NCBI RefSeq assembly: GCF_003056355.1
Contig: NZ_PYVW01000003.1
Coordinates: 186,001-250,000, forward strand
Source of the DNA: Devosia naphthalenivorans
GTDB taxonomy: Bacteria > Pseudomonadota > Alphaproteobacteria > Rhizobiales > Devosiaceae
Length of the DNA: 64,000 nt
Reading direction: 5' to 3'
The stretch's first letter is position 1, and every line of letters starts with the position of its first letter. The notes under the pieces are model-generated. The model was given only the letters and a program-made list of their open reading frames with translations. It did no database searches and was not told the DNA's origin. Of this stretch, positions 31,271 through 40,021 are shown piece after piece. Position numbers and translations under genes: made by a program.

Positions 31271-32215
31271 CTACTGAGCGGCAGCACTAGCCTCAATTGC
31301 CGCCTGGAAGGTTGCGGCCATCGCTCCGGTGTCCGCCTTGCGCGCGGAAAACAATTCGAAAGCCCGCACCGCTTGATAAACGGCCATGCCGCCGCCGGGC
31401 AGGACGGGACACCCCCTGCCCCGCGCCAGCTGGATCAGTTCGGTCTCGAGCGGGAAGTAGACGACATCGGCCACCCAGTGACGTGATTCGAGCAGTTCGG
31501 TGGCAAGGGGTAGACCGGGTATCTTGGTCATGCCGACCGGAGTGGCATTGACGATGCCATCGGCCAATGGTGCTTCCGCTGCCAGCTCGGTTACCACCTC
31601 GACCTCGGCGTAGAGCAGCCGGTGCAGGCGAGCGGCGAGCGCCACGGCCCGCTCTGGATCAGTATCGTAAATGGCGAGGTGTTTGACCCCGCACTGCAAC
31701 AATGCCTGCGATACGGCCGCACCCGCGCCGCCGGAGCCCAGCTGCAGCACGCGGCCACGGGCGACGTCCGGCAGCCCCTGGCGGAAGCTCTCGGAGAAGC
31801 CCCAGCAATCGGTATTGTGGCCAACGGTCCGCGCGCCATTCAGCACCACGGTGTTGACGGCGCCGATCGCGGCGGCATCGGGCGCCAGATCGTCCAGCAG
31901 GGGCAGCACGGCCTGCTTAAAGGGGTAAGTCACGTTGAGACCGGCAAAGCCAAGCTCGCGCGCCTCGGCCAGAATGGCAGGCAGGTGAGCATCCTCGAGG
32001 CCGAGCCGATCGAAGTCGATCAAATGGTAGCGGTAATCGAGACCCTGCCGGGCACCCTCCCGCTCGTGCATTAGTGGCGATAACGAGGAGGCTATGCCCC
32101 GGCCGACCAAGCCGATGGTGATGCCCTCAGGCGGCGGCAGCTGGTTGTGCAGAACGCTGGTGCGGAGCCGTTGCCCCGGCAGGTTGCTGGCGATGTGCAC
32201 CTTCAGCTCTCCCAT
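31271..32215 (-). CDS. Shikimate/quinate dehydrogenase, AroE family, probably NAD-dependent and catabolic
   Basis: Oxidises shikimate and/or quinate in the catabolic direction, or reduces dehydroshikimate. The substrate motif is GIASSLSPLMHE; the catalytic Lys is in NVTYPFKQAV and the Asp in GHNTDCWGF. The nucleotide loop is GSGGAGAA, followed by AIYDTDPERA: an acidic residue stands where biosynthetic AroE has the NRT-type NADP motif, which points to NAD use. Start is uncertain: ATG at 32215 (about 314 residues), GTG at 32263, or GTG at 32200 after GGGAG. It is divergent from tetR over a shared palindrome. The catabolic role is inferred. Confidence 0.85.
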   Translation of the reverse strand: MGELKVHIASNLPGQRLRTSVLHNQLPPPEGITIGLVGRGIASSLSPLMHEREGARQGLDYRYHLIDFDRLGLEDAHLPAILAEARELGFAGLNVTYPFKQAVLPLLDDLAPDAAAIGAVNTVVLNGARTVGHNTDCWGFSESFRQGLPDVARGRVLQLGSGGAGAAVSQALLQCGVKHLAIYDTDPERAVALAARLHRLLYAEVEVVTELAAEAPLADGIVNATPVGMTKIPGLPLATELLESRHWVADVVYFPLETELIQLARGRGCPVLPGGGMAVYQAVRAFELFSARKADTGAMAATFQAAIEASAAAQ

Positions 32216-32297
32216 CCGCATACCGCGAAAAACGGTAGCGGCCTTGTCTTTCCCTCGCGGCACCCGGTAAATGCTGCAAGGCGATTTGCGGCAAAAT

Positions 32298-32315
32298 GTA
32301 CGAACTGGTTAGTTT
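32298..32315. promoter_or_regulatory. TetR-regulon palindrome, site 2 (aroE/tetR promoter)
   Basis: GTACGAACTGGTTAGTTT: the left half is a perfect 8 of 8 match to the ideal GTACGAAC half-site, the right half matches 5 of 8. It is placed between the aroE-family gene and the divergent tetR gene, 33 bases before the tetR start, as expected for an autoregulated repressor. Confidence 0.65.
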
Positions 32316-32347
32316 AGTCAATTGCCGCCGGGGAAGGCTGCGACGGC

Positions 32348-33034
32348 ATGGTCACTTCAGTTTCATCAACACGGCCCGGTGCACGCGAGGGTGCCTCCCG
32401 TACGCAGGACCCGGAAGGAACCAGGCAGAACATTATCGAAGTGGCGGCGCAGGAATTTGCGCTGAACGGGCTTTCCGGCGCGCGCATCGACGAAATTGCG
32501 GCGAAGACCCGCGCGTCCAAGCGGATGATTTATTATTATTTCGGCAGCAAGGAGGGCCTTTATGTCAGCGCTCTCGAAAATGCCTATAGGCAGGTGCGCG
32601 AGGGCGAAGCCAAGCTCGACATCGAGGGCCTGCCGCCGCGCGAAGCGTTGCAGCGGCTGGTTGAATTCACGTTCGACCATCATCACCAGCATGAGGAATT
32701 CATCCGCATGGTGATGATCGAGAACATCCACCATGCCGAATTTCTCGAAAGATCCAGCGTTGTGCGCGATCTCAATGTCACAGCTATCGCCAATATCGAG
32801 GCTATCTATGCCAAGGGGCTGGCTGAAGGACTGTTCCGGCCGGGGCTGGACCCGCTGGAAATCCATTGGCAGATCAGCGCCCTGTGTTTTTTCAACGTTT
32901 CCAATCGAGCTACCTTTTCCAAAATCTTTGGCAAGGATGTGGGTAGTGCGGCGTATCAGGAGTCGTTGCGGCGGCAGACGGTAGATATGGTGCAGCGGTT
33001 CATGGTGCGGGCGGATCGGCTGAGTGATGATTGA
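32348..33034 (+). CDS. TetR-family regulator of the quinate/shikimate genes (proposed)
   Basis: A 228-residue TetR protein. The helix-turn-helix is at about residues 24-70 (EGTRQNIIEVAAQEFALNG, GARIDEIAAKTRASKRMIYYYFGSKEGLY); the C-terminal domain has the bulky pattern of the TetR_C_29-type subgroup (HHHQHEEFIRMVMIENIHHA). It lies between the aroE-family gene and quiC. The 18-bp palindromes before dctP, before itself and before quiC make it the likely repressor of this regulon, with quinate, shikimate or dehydroshikimate as inducer; all of that is inference. Confidence 0.88.
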   Translation: MVTSVSSTRPGAREGASRTQDPEGTRQNIIEVAAQEFALNGLSGARIDEIAAKTRASKRMIYYYFGSKEGLYVSALENAYRQVREGEAKLDIEGLPPREALQRLVEFTFDHHHQHEEFIRMVMIENIHHAEFLERSSVVRDLNVTAIANIEAIYAKGLAEGLFRPGLDPLEIHWQISALCFFNVSNRATFSKIFGKDVGSAAYQESLRRQTVDMVQRFMVRADRLSDD

Positions 33035-33100
33035 GGGGTGTTCCCTGCCCCGCCAGGTGCATTCCTGGGGAAAGAATTAGGTGGAGGGTGAAGGTTTCTC

Positions 33101-33172
33101 GGCTTGAGCCGTGGCGCTGAACCCCTCACCCGGCGCTTCGCGCCGACCTCTCCCCTCAGGGGCGAGGTGAGT
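33101..33172. repeat. Intergenic repeat, family B, copy 2
   Basis: GGCTTGAGCCGTGGCGCTGA, ACCCCTCACCC, GGCGCTTCGCGCC (a hairpin) and CTCTCCCCTCAGGGGCGAGG follow in the same order as in the copy at 26894. Elements of the type CCCTCACCC-GGCGCTTCGCGCC-CCTCTCCCC are widespread in alphaproteobacterial intergenic DNA. It lies between tetR and quiC. Confidence 0.65.
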
Positions 33173-33281
33173 GGTGCATGGTCGTGTCACCTGGAGAGTC
33201 CTGCCTTAGGGGGAACAGAAGGACCATTGCGGAGCTCGGACGGAGCCCCCTTTCTCCGCCCTCACAGCCTCGCTTGCAAAT

Positions 33282-33299
33282 GTACTAACTAGTTCGTAC
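33282..33299. promoter_or_regulatory. TetR-regulon palindrome, site 3 (quiC promoter)
   Basis: GTACTAACTAGTTCGTAC is the best of the three sites, 17 of 18 to the ideal palindrome (right half 8 of 8, left half 7 of 8). It ends 29 bases before the quiC start, so bound protein would block the promoter. Confidence 0.75.
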
Positions 33300-33328
33300 T
33301 CTTTGATGCAACATGGGAGGGGAGCACC

Positions 33329-35221
33329 GTGAGGACATCGATAGCGACCGTTTCGATCAGCGGCGATCTGCGGGAGAAGCTGGAGGCCATTGCGGCGGCA
33401 GGCTTTGATGGCGTTGAAATTTTCGAGAACGATTTCCTGGCCTATGACCGTTCGCCCCGCGACGTGGCGCGCATGGTGGCGGATCTCGGCCTCACCATCA
33501 CTCTGTTCCAGCCGTTCCGTGATTTTGAGGGCCTGCCCGAGCCACAGCGCAGTCAGGCGTTCGAGCGAGCGGAGCGCAAGTTCGACCTGATGGCCGAATT
33601 GGGAACCGATCTGATGCTGGTCTGCTCCAATGTGTCGCCGCTGGCACTGGGGGGAATCGATCGGGCTGCCGACGATCTGCGCGCACTCGGCGAGCGTGCG
33701 GCGCGGCACGGTTTGCGTGTCGGCTATGAAGCCCTGGCGTGGGGGCGCCATGTGAACGACCATCGAGATGCCTGGGAGATCGTGCGGCGTGCCGATCATG
33801 CGAATATCGGGATCATTCTCGATAGCTTCCACACCTTGTCACGCGGGCTCGATCCGAACTCGATCCGGTCAATACCGGGCGACAAGATCTTCATCGTGCA
33901 ACTTGCCGATGCGCCACTGATCGATATGGATCTGCTCTATTGGAGCCGGCATTTCCGCAGCATGCCGGGAGAAGGCGATCTGGCGGTAACCGACTTCATG
34001 CGGGCGGTCGCGGCAACGGGCTATGACGGGCCGATTTCACTGGAAATCTTCAACGACCAGTTCCGCAGCGGCTCGCCGCGTACCATCGCGGCGGATGGTC
34101 ATCGCTCGCTGGTTTACCTGATGGACCAGGTGCGCATCGCGGAGCCCGATATCGCGATCGATGTGCCTGTACTGCCGCCGCGCGTGGACGTGCAGGGGGT
34201 CGCGTTCGTGGAGTTTGCGGCCGATGAAGCGGAGGCGGAGACGCTGGCCGGCCATCTGCGGCAACTCGGTTTCCGGCTCACCGGCCGGCATCGCAGCAAG
34301 GCGGTGGACCGCTTCAGCCAGGGCGATATCAACATCGTCATCAATACCGAGCGCGAGGGGCTGGCGCACTCGGCGTATCTTACTCATGGCACGTCGGCCT
34401 ATGCGCTGGGGCTGATGGTGGATGATGCCGCCGCGACCGTGCAACGCGCGGGGGCGCTGGGGGCCCAGCTCTTCAGCCAGCGCGTGGGGCCCGACCAGCT
34501 CAGTATTCCCGCGGTGCGGGGCATTGGCGGCGGGGTTATCTACTTTCTGGACGAAAAGAGCCCGCTGGGACGGGTCTGGGATATCGAATTCGAGGTGGTG
34601 GACGATCCCCAGCAGAGGAGTGACGCCGGACTGCGGCGCGTGGATCATGTCGCCCAGACCATGAACTACGAGGAGATGCTGACCTGGATCCTGTTCTACC
34701 GCTCGATATTCGTGGCGGAGAAGAGCCCCATGGTCGATGTCGTCGACCCATCCGGGCTGGTGCGCAGCCAAGTGATCGAAAATGCCTCTGGGTCCTTGCG
34801 GCTGACGCTCAATGGCGCCGAAAGCCACCGCACGCTCGCGGGCCGCTTCATTGCGGAAACCTTCGGCTCGAGCATCCAGCACCTGGCATTTGCGAGTGAC
34901 GATATCTTCGCCACCGCTGATGCGCTGCGCCGCAATGGCATGAAGACGCTCGAGATTTCACCCAATTACTATGACGATTTGCAGGCCCGGCTTGGCATCG
35001 AGGCCGATATGCTGGACCGGCTGCGCGCCGCCAACATTCTCTATGACCGGGATGCGGAAGGCGAATTCTTCCAGCTTTATTCCACCAACGTGGGCGAAGG
35101 ATTTTTCTTCGAGATCGTGCAACGTGGCGCCGGATATCGCGGCTATGGCGCGCTGAATGCGCCTTTCCGCATCGCAGCGCAAAAGCGTGCGCTGGCACCG
35201 TTGAGCGTGCCGGAGGTTTGA
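33329..35221 (+). CDS. quiC: 3-dehydroshikimate dehydratase with C-terminal HPPD/VOC domain
   Basis: Converts 3-dehydroshikimate to protocatechuate, joining the quinate/shikimate route to the pca genes. The 630-residue protein is a two-domain QuiC. The N-terminal TIM barrel has metal ligands at Glu134 (GYEALAWG), Asp165 (IILDSFH), Gln191 (IVQLADAP) and Glu239 (ISLEIFND), the same numbers I recall for Pseudomonas QuiC1. The C-terminal 4-hydroxyphenylpyruvate-dioxygenase-like domain keeps the metal triad His440, His518 and Glu595. Start is the GTG at 33329, after a long GGAGGGGAG ribosome binding site. The role of the second domain is unsettled. Confidence 0.95.
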   Translation: MRTSIATVSISGDLREKLEAIAAAGFDGVEIFENDFLAYDRSPRDVARMVADLGLTITLFQPFRDFEGLPEPQRSQAFERAERKFDLMAELGTDLMLVCSNVSPLALGGIDRAADDLRALGERAARHGLRVGYEALAWGRHVNDHRDAWEIVRRADHANIGIILDSFHTLSRGLDPNSIRSIPGDKIFIVQLADAPLIDMDLLYWSRHFRSMPGEGDLAVTDFMRAVAATGYDGPISLEIFNDQFRSGSPRTIAADGHRSLVYLMDQVRIAEPDIAIDVPVLPPRVDVQGVAFVEFAADEAEAETLAGHLRQLGFRLTGRHRSKAVDRFSQGDINIVINTEREGLAHSAYLTHGTSAYALGLMVDDAAATVQRAGALGAQLFSQRVGPDQLSIPAVRGIGGGVIYFLDEKSPLGRVWDIEFEVVDDPQQRSDAGLRRVDHVAQTMNYEEMLTWILFYRSIFVAEKSPMVDVVDPSGLVRSQVIENASGSLRLTLNGAESHRTLAGRFIAETFGSSIQHLAFASDDIFATADALRRNGMKTLEISPNYYDDLQARLGIEADMLDRLRAANILYDRDAEGEFFQLYSTNVGEGFFFEIVQRGAGYRGYGALNAPFRIAAQKRALAPLSVPEV

Positions 35222-35231
35222 ACCAGGGCGC

Positions 35232-35915
35232 TCAGAGCGGAGGCGGTGTCTTCGCCGAGGTCGGCCGGGCGGTTTCGAGCAAGTGTTTCACCTGCTCGTC
35301 GGTGGTCTGGCTGAAATCGGCGTAGTGCAGGCCAACAGCCTGGAAATGCTTGGGCGCATAGAGGCAAAGGACTTCATCGGCATATTGGGCCAGCTCATCG
35401 ATCTTGTCGCTGGGGCCGACCGGCACGGCGAAGATGATGCGGGCGGCACCCGATTGGCGGATACCCAGCAAGGCGGCCTTGGCACTGCCGCCCGTTGCCA
35501 CGCCATCATCGATAACGATTACCGTTCGTCCAGCCAGTTCCGCTGGCGGCCGCTGCCCCAAATACGCCTCACGCCGGCGTTCGACCTCGGCAAATTGCCT
35601 GTCGGTTTCCGCCCAAACATAGTCCGGAGACGGCCGGACGCTATCCATCGCATCCTGATTCAGCACCACTTGCGGGTGGGCGCCACCGACGACAGCCCCG
35701 ATTCCATATTCGGGAGCGTTCGGCGCTCCGATCTTGCGCACGATCAGTAAATCCATTTCGGCCCCGAGCGCGCGGGCGACTTCAAAGGCCACGGGTACGC
35801 CACCGCGGGGCAGCGCCAAAACGATGGGGTTATCAAGCGCCTTGCCGACCAGCGCTTCGGCAAGCATGCGGCCCGCATCGTGTCGGTCGATGAAATACTG
35901 GGTATCGGTGTGCAT
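35232..35915 (-). CDS. Phosphoribosyltransferase-family protein
   Basis: A 227-residue protein with a type I phosphoribosyltransferase fold: the PRPP loop is VIVIDDGVATGGSA, preceded by the N-terminal region PIVLALPRGGVPVAFEVARAL and IVRKIGAP. This subgroup is often annotated as predicted phosphoribosyltransferase and is often found next to dienelactone hydrolases or stress genes; the substrate is not known. It is convergent with quiC and not part of its operon. Confidence 0.88.
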   Translation of the reverse strand: MHTDTQYFIDRHDAGRMLAEALVGKALDNPIVLALPRGGVPVAFEVARALGAEMDLLIVRKIGAPNAPEYGIGAVVGGAHPQVVLNQDAMDSVRPSPDYVWAETDRQFAEVERRREAYLGQRPPAELAGRTVIVIDDGVATGGSAKAALLGIRQSGAARIIFAVPVGPSDKIDELAQYADEVLCLYAPKHFQAVGLHYADFSQTTDEQVKHLLETARPTSAKTPPPL

Positions 35916-35946
35916 GCCTCACCTGTGTAGCTGTATCGCCAAAGTC

Positions 35947-37595
35947 TCAGCGCTTGGCGCCGAGAACCGCGAAGGCTTCGTATGGCTTGAGCTGCAATGT
36001 GGCGCCAAGCCGTTCAAAGGGTCGATAATTGTAGCTGATGCACTGGCCGGCCAGGTGCAGTTCCTCGGGAAGTTCCAGAGTGCCTTCCTTGGCGCTGAAA
36101 TTGGCAATGACGAGGAGCCGTTGGTCGCCCAAAGTCCTTGTGTAGATAAAGAATTGCGGGTCCTGATCCAGATAGCTCTGGTAGCGGCCGTAGACGATCA
36201 CGGGGTGCTGCTTGCGAAGCTGGATCAGCGCCCGGTAGTGGTTGAGGATGGATGAGCTATCCGACAGGCTGGCATCGACATTGATGTGCCGGAAATTCGG
36301 ATTGACCTCGATCCAGGAATGCCGGTGGTGAAGCCGGCATGCTCGGCGTCAGTCCACTGTATCGGGGTGCGGGCGTTGTCCCGGCCATTCGCATTGGCAC
36401 CGGCGATGAAGTCGTCTGGCGATAGCCCCGCTTCGAGATGAAGGCGGTGCATGTTGAGGGTCTCGACGTCCTTGTATTGCTCGATGGTGGTGAAAGGCAC
36501 ATTGGTCATGCCGATCTCCTCACCCTGATAGACATAGGGCGTGCCCTTGAGCAGGTGGAGTACGGTCGCGAGCATCTTCGCAGATTCCGTGTGATAGCCG
36601 GAAATATCGCCATATTTCGAGACGGCCCGCGGCAGATCGTGATTGCCCCAGAACAGCGAATTCCAGCCATCGTCGGCCAAGGCCAGCTGCCACTTGCCCA
36701 GCACTTTCTTCAGCGCCACGAGGTCAAAGTCCCGAGGCCGCCACTTGCCATGCTCAGGATCCCACGCCTGGGTGACGTGTTCAAATTGAAAGACCATGGA
36801 AAGCTCGTTCCGGTTGCGCCCGGAATAGCGCAAGGCCGAACTCGGCGTGGCACTCCACGCTTCGCCCACGGTCAGCACGTCCCGCCCGCCATACGTCTTG
36901 TCGTGCATTTCCTGGAGGTAGCGGTGCAAGTACGGGCCTTCGGCAGTGATGCCGCGATCAGGTTCCTTGCCGATCAGGTCGATGACGTCCATGCGGAAGC
37001 CGGCGATGCCGCGGTCGAGCCACCAGTTCATCATCTCGTAGACTTGCGCGCGCAATTCCGGATTTTCCCAGTTAAGATCGGGCTGGCGGCGGGTGAACTG
37101 GTGGAAATAATACTGACCGGTCGACTCGTGGAAGCTCCATGCGGAACCACCAAAAATTGAAGGGATGTCGTTGGGCACGCCGCCGCCTGGCGCCGCATCC
37201 CGCCAGATGTAAAAGTCGCGATAGCGGCTGTCCCGTCCGGTGCAAGCGTCGAGAAACCAAGGATGTTCGTCGGAGGAGTGGTTGACCACAAGGTCAAGGA
37301 TAATGCCGATGCCGCGCGCTTTGGCTTCTGCCACTAAATGATCGAAATCAGCCAGAGTGCCGAATTCCGGCGCAACTTCGCGGTAATCGGAGATGTCGTA
37401 GCCGTTGTCGTCCATCGGCGATTTGAAGATGGGCGAGAGCCAGATGGCGCTGACCCCCAGATCGGCGAGGTAATCGAGCCGATGGATGATGCCGGGCAAG
37501 TCCCCGATGCCGTCACCATTGCTGTCGGAGAAGCTTCGTGGGTAGACCTGGTAGATGGTGGCGGTGTGCCACCAGGGGTTCTTTGCCTCACTCAT
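35947..37595 (-). pseudogene. GH13 alpha-glucosidase, broken by a one-base deletion
   Basis: Alpha-1,4/1,6-glucosidase of the oligo-1,6-glucosidase type. The reading frame from the ATG at 37595 (MSEAKNPWWHTATIYQVYP) carries the catalytic barrel: LDLVVNHSSDEHPWF, nucleophile region FRMDVIDLI, acid/base region LTVGEAW and WGNHDLPR. At about 36315 the frame breaks: the expected GFTTGIPWIEVNPNF reads GFTTGIPGSRS, because one base is missing before TGG. After adding one base the second frame continues through NVDASLSDSSSILNHY to VIVYGRYQSYL and a stop at 35947, giving a full-length enzyme of about 550 residues. It is either a recent pseudogene or a sequencing error; the rest is intact. Confidence 0.9.
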
Positions 37596-37723
37596 CGACA
37601 AGCGCTCCGAAAAAGTCCGAGGTGGGCAGCGCCGCACAGCGCAGTTCGACGCGAAACGGAGCGAGACCTGCTCCGTTTCGATGTTTCCACTCACACGAGC
37701 GTTCCGAATTGCAGAGTACGCGC

Positions 37724-37912
37724 TCAAGATTTGGAAGCGTGTTCGGGTTTGCCCTTGCGCTTGGTCGAGGCCATGTCGTGCAGCTCTTTTTCGCTCATCG
37801 ACTTGTACATCGATTTCGACGCACCCTGCAGATCGCCGACCTTGGTGTCGCCGTGCTTGGCCGACAGGGCAGCCCCGGCGGCCTTCTGCTGCGCTTTGGA
37901 TTTTGCAGGCAT
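37724..37912 (-). CDS. DUF3008 family small basic protein
   Basis: A 62-residue, lysine-rich protein starting MPAKSKAQQKAAGAALSAKH and containing ASKSMYKSMSEKELHDMASTKRKGKPEH, the pattern of the DUF3008 family common in alphaproteobacteria. Function unknown; the charge suggests nucleic-acid or stress association. Start is the ATG at 37912, five bases after AGGAGG; an upstream in-frame ATG at 37945 is unsupported. Confidence 0.92.
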   Translation of the reverse strand: MPAKSKAQQKAAGAALSAKHGDTKVGDLQGASKSMYKSMSEKELHDMASTKRKGKPEHASKS

Positions 37913-38008
37913 TTCGTCCTCCTGTGATGGTGGAGTTAATCCCATCCGCTGCCGGGGAGTTCCCGTTGCGACGCTTTGGGCACGGTGCAGTGCCGGTTTA
38001 CGACCGCT

Positions 38009-38767
38009 TCAGCTGCCGAAATTTAGCCCGAGTTGGGTGAAATTATAAATGGCGAGGGCGATCACTACGACGGCCACGATGCCGGTCAGCAGCTTTTGCG
38101 GCAGCACACGGGCAAGGAAGCCCGCAAATGGCGCGGCAATCGCGCCGCCGATGATCAGGCCCAACACGATGTGACCATAGTTGGCGAGATCGAGCTGAGT
38201 GATGAAGGTGATCGATATGGCCAGTGTTACAAAGAACTCCGATGCACTGACCGACCCGATGGAACTGCGAGGCTCATCCCCCTGAGCGATGAGCGTCGAG
38301 GTTACCATGGGTCCCCAACCGCCGCCGCCCAGGGCGTCGAGAAAGCCGCCGGCAACGCCTATCGGGATCAAGCGCCCGGCCCGTCTGCGCCGTTGCCGTT
38401 GCCTAAACAGGCGCCACAGGATCAGGAGTGCCATGGCCGCAAGATAGACGACCACGAAAATCTTGACCGGCGTTTCAGGAAGGTCGGTGAGCAGATAGGC
38501 CCCAATGACGCCGCCGACGATGCCTGCCGGCAGCAGCCGCTTGAACACCGACCAATCGACGTTCTTGTTCCAGACGTGAGAGCCCGCAGCGAGGCCCGTC
38601 GTCACCATCTCGGCGGCATGGACGCTCGCACTGGCGATTGCCGGAGGCGCTCCCGCAGCAAGCAGTGCCGAGGTCGATATCAGCCCATAGGCCATCCCCA
38701 GAGCGCCATCGATGAGCTGGGCGATGAAGCCAAGGACGATATAGATCGCCAGACTGCCAAGATCCAT
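38009..38767 (-). CDS. TauE/SafE family sulfite/organosulfonate exporter-like permease
   Basis: A 252-residue inner-membrane protein with seven to eight helices and the duplicated TauE pattern: FIAQLIDGALGMAYG near the N-terminus and GGFLDALGGGGWGPMVTSTLIAQG in the second half. Members export sulfite, sulfoacetate or similar anions, but many have unknown substrates. There is no sulfur gene nearby to specify one. Confidence 0.92.
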   Translation of the reverse strand: MDLGSLAIYIVLGFIAQLIDGALGMAYGLISTSALLAAGAPPAIASASVHAAEMVTTGLAAGSHVWNKNVDWSVFKRLLPAGIVGGVIGAYLLTDLPETPVKIFVVVYLAAMALLILWRLFRQRQRRRRAGRLIPIGVAGGFLDALGGGGWGPMVTSTLIAQGDEPRSSIGSVSASEFFVTLAISITFITQLDLANYGHIVLGLIIGGAIAAPFAGFLARVLPQKLLTGIVAVVVIALAIYNFTQLGLNFGS

Positions 38768-38840
38768 TTTGGGTACTCTGTGGGCGGCACTGGAACGGCA
38801 GCGCGGGCGTCAGGGTTCCAGGCGAGGCCAATGGGCAGTC

Positions 38841-39848
38841 CTAACCGGCAGCTGTGAGCTTGGGTCCATCATCGGGAGCCGGGCCGGTCGAGTCGCGAAC
38901 GACCAGGTGCGAGGCGAACATCATGCGCACGGCGAAGTCGGGCGCGATACGCGCGGTGATTCGATCATCGAGAATGCGCACCAGGCCGCTGCCGATCTGG
39001 CGGCCGTGAACCTTGACTGTGGTGAGTTGGGGGGAAATCTGGGTCGCCGCTGAATAATCGCCAAAACCGATCACCGAAACCTGTTCGGGAATGCGATAGC
39101 CCAGGCGCAGGAGTTCGGAGACGACGGTGAGCGCCATGCCGTCATGGGCACAAAAGAACGCCGTGGGGAAAAAGCCGCTCTCGTGCACCTCCTTGAGGTG
39201 TTCGGTGAAGCGCATTTCCGCCTGGAATTTCATCTCGCGGAAGACAACGTCGTCATGGCGTTCAAGCACCTCCCGCAATCCATAGAAGCGCTCGATACGC
39301 CCGCGATAGCCCGGCGTTCCCTGGACGTAGACGATCTTGCGGTGACCCAGGCCAAGCAGGAAGTCCGCAACTGCAGAGCCGGCCTCGTGGTCCGTGCCCG
39401 ACACGATGTCATAGGGGTCCAGCGGGTCCATCCATGTATTGCGCACAACGGGCACGCCGAGGGCCATGATGGCCTGCATGCTCCCATGCGGATGGGGGCC
39501 GACCAGGGCCACGCCGTTGCACCCGCGCGCGAAGGCCACCACCGCGTCGGCCTCATGAGCCCAGCACATGCGCACCTGATAGCCGCAGCGCTGCGCCTCC
39601 GTCTGGAAGCCGCTTTGGATCAGCAGGTGCAACTCGGAATTGATCAGGTCGGTGTCATGGAACACCACGCCCAGCACCAAGCTGGTGACTTCCGGCGCGG
39701 CGCGCGCATAGCCGAGTTCCGCCGCCACGTCGAGCACACGCTTGCGGGTTTCCTCGCTCACGCCATCCTTGCCAGAGAGGGAACGCGAAACGGCGAACTT
39801 TGATAAACCTGTTTGCCTGGCAATCGTCGATAGCGTCACGCGTGACAT
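38841..39848 (-). CDS. LacI-family transcriptional regulator
   Basis: A 335-residue LacI/GalR repressor: N-terminal helix-turn-helix and hinge (VTLSTIARQTGLSKFAVSRSLSGKDGVSEETRKRVLDVA) and a periplasmic-binding-type sensor domain (SVIGFGDYSAATQISPQLTTVKV). It is divergent from the large Dpp-type sugar operon beginning at 40022, so it most likely represses that operon until a sugar derived from its substrate binds. The 173-base gap shows repeated CTAAC/GTTAG words but no clear central-CG LacI palindrome. Confidence 0.92.
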   Translation of the reverse strand: MSRVTLSTIARQTGLSKFAVSRSLSGKDGVSEETRKRVLDVAAELGYARAAPEVTSLVLGVVFHDTDLINSELHLLIQSGFQTEAQRCGYQVRMCWAHEADAVVAFARGCNGVALVGPHPHGSMQAIMALGVPVVRNTWMDPLDPYDIVSGTDHEAGSAVADFLLGLGHRKIVYVQGTPGYRGRIERFYGLREVLERHDDVVFREMKFQAEMRFTEHLKEVHESGFFPTAFFCAHDGMALTVVSELLRLGYRIPEQVSVIGFGDYSAATQISPQLTTVKVHGRQIGSGLVRILDDRITARIAPDFAVRMMFASHLVVRDSTGPAPDDGPKLTAAG

Positions 39849-39983
39849 TTTTTACCCTCGGGACGCCCAACCGCTTACTGCAGCGCCGGTTTCCCAGCAA
39901 GCAGAGCTAACGTAGTCCACAGATCCACATCAATATCAACATAACGCTTTACCTAACGAAATACGAGTCGCAAGCTCACCTCA

Positions 39984-40008
39984 GCTAACAACGTCGCAGG
40001 CGGTTAGC
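39984..40008. promoter_or_regulatory. Weak inverted repeat before the Dpp-type operon
   Basis: GCTAAC and GTTAGC are inverted around 13 bases, ending 13 bases before the binding-protein start. Further CTAAC words occur at about 39907 and 39953. It could be bound by the LacI-type regulator, but lacks the usual central CG, and the short arms could be chance. Confidence 0.2.
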
Positions 40009-40021
40009 AGGAGGAGATCAA

